DNA of 22,007 nucleotides from Chth-196 sp044376515 (GTDB lineage Bacteria > Verrucomicrobiota > Verrucomicrobiia > Chthoniobacterales > Chthoniobacteraceae): assembly GCA_044376515.1 (NCBI GenBank), contig JBILKV010000061.1, positions 1 to 22,007 on the forward strand, given 5' to 3'. Position numbers and translations under genes: made by a program. Position 1 is the first letter of the stretch; each line of letters begins with the position of its first letter. The notes beneath the pieces are model-generated. The model was not told where the DNA came from. It saw nothing but the letters and a program-made list of their open reading frames with translations, and did not search any database. Positions 21,762 through 22,007 of the stretch are shown piece by piece.

Positions 21762-22007
21762 TACAAACGCGCCCGCCTCATGCCCCTTCTACGGAGAGCG
21801 CGTCGGTCGTGGCTTCACCCGTCGCCGCCGCCAAGACGCTGCCGCTGTCCCCGCTGCCGCTTGTTGCCAGTTGTTGCCAGTTGTTGCCAGTTGTTGCGGC
21901 GCTCGCTCTCTGGACCTTGTGCCAGACGGTACGCACCAACCAGCTTTCGGATTAAAATGAGCTGCGACTTGAAAGGACATCGAAGCTTCGCCAGAGAGTC
22001 GCAAGCC
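21729..22007 (+). repeat. Local repeat copy 3 (right-truncated by window)
   Basis: Same orientation as copies 1 and 2 and collinear with copy 1 at a constant offset of 864 bp, including three minisatellite units (21863-21892) and the GAGAGCG variant. It therefore resembles copy 1 more than copy 2. The visible part stops at GAGAGTCGCAAGCC; about 107 bp of the unit should follow outside the window. Confidence 0.88.

Noticed and set aside
20865..22007. CRISPR-like array
   Set aside because: Repeats are about 0.36-0.39 kb with one abutting pair and no regular short spacers; the 10-bp array lacks spacers altogether and no cas gene is present.

Overview
The window looks like a chromosomal segment from a member of the Verrucomicrobiota/PVC group. 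The evidence is the mix of protein families. There are two sets of 'planctomycete cytochrome' genes (the PSCyt/DUF1587-1595-1592-1588-1585 architecture paired with Tat-exported DUF1552 proteins), DUF1080-type secreted proteins, and an ECF sigma factor of the planctomycete/verrucomicrobial type coupled to a FecR-like anti-sigma protein. The DNA is GC-rich, Shine-Dalgarno sequences are mostly weak or absent, and the intergenic gaps carry many palindromic repeats. This assignment rests on gene content only; there is no rRNA or other phylogenetic marker here.

Region 1 (1-8090, all minus strand) reads as one transcription unit. The order is ECF sigma factor, FecR-like membrane protein with a CBM9/DOMON-like C-terminal domain (ATGA overlap with the sigma gene), PSCyt/DUF1592 multi-domain cytochrome-like protein, DUF1552 Tat protein, an unrecognised secreted protein, and a second unrecognised secreted protein that runs off the left edge. 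Inference: an envelope sensor with a carbohydrate-binding-like ectodomain controls a sigma factor whose own operon encodes a secreted haem-protein apparatus. Region 2 (8091-9384) is a 0.5 kb divergent intergenic stretch with an 11+2+11 bp dyad, then a plus-strand lipoprotein gene ending at a clear intrinsic terminator.

Region 3 (9708-11800, plus) holds a secreted DUF1080-like protein and an EamA/DMT-family permease. Region 4 (11801-13210) is repeat-rich. It contains a symmetric compound palindrome of six hairpins (about 11909-12116), a 20-bp-arm GC-rich inverted repeat (12164-12210), and a 71-aa two-helix membrane protein on the minus strand.

Region 5 (13211-17747, minus) is a second operon in a different order: DUF1552, PSCyt/DUF1592, DUF1080. 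Its 18-19 bp gaps suggest one mRNA. A 0.8 kb stretch with no confident gene follows, then a minus-strand secreted beta-propeller protein (18531-19361). Divergent from it on the plus strand is a pterin-4a-carbinolamine dehydratase.

Region 6 (20170-22007, plus) begins with a complete Phd/VapC-PIN toxin-antitoxin pair. After it come three copies of a roughly 0.36-0.39 kb repeat. Two are head-to-tail, and the third interrupts a second, VapB-like antitoxin gene after about 21 codons. The copies differ in the number of an internal 10-bp tandem unit (3, 1, 3). This end of the window looks like a plastic, mobile-repeat-laden stretch.
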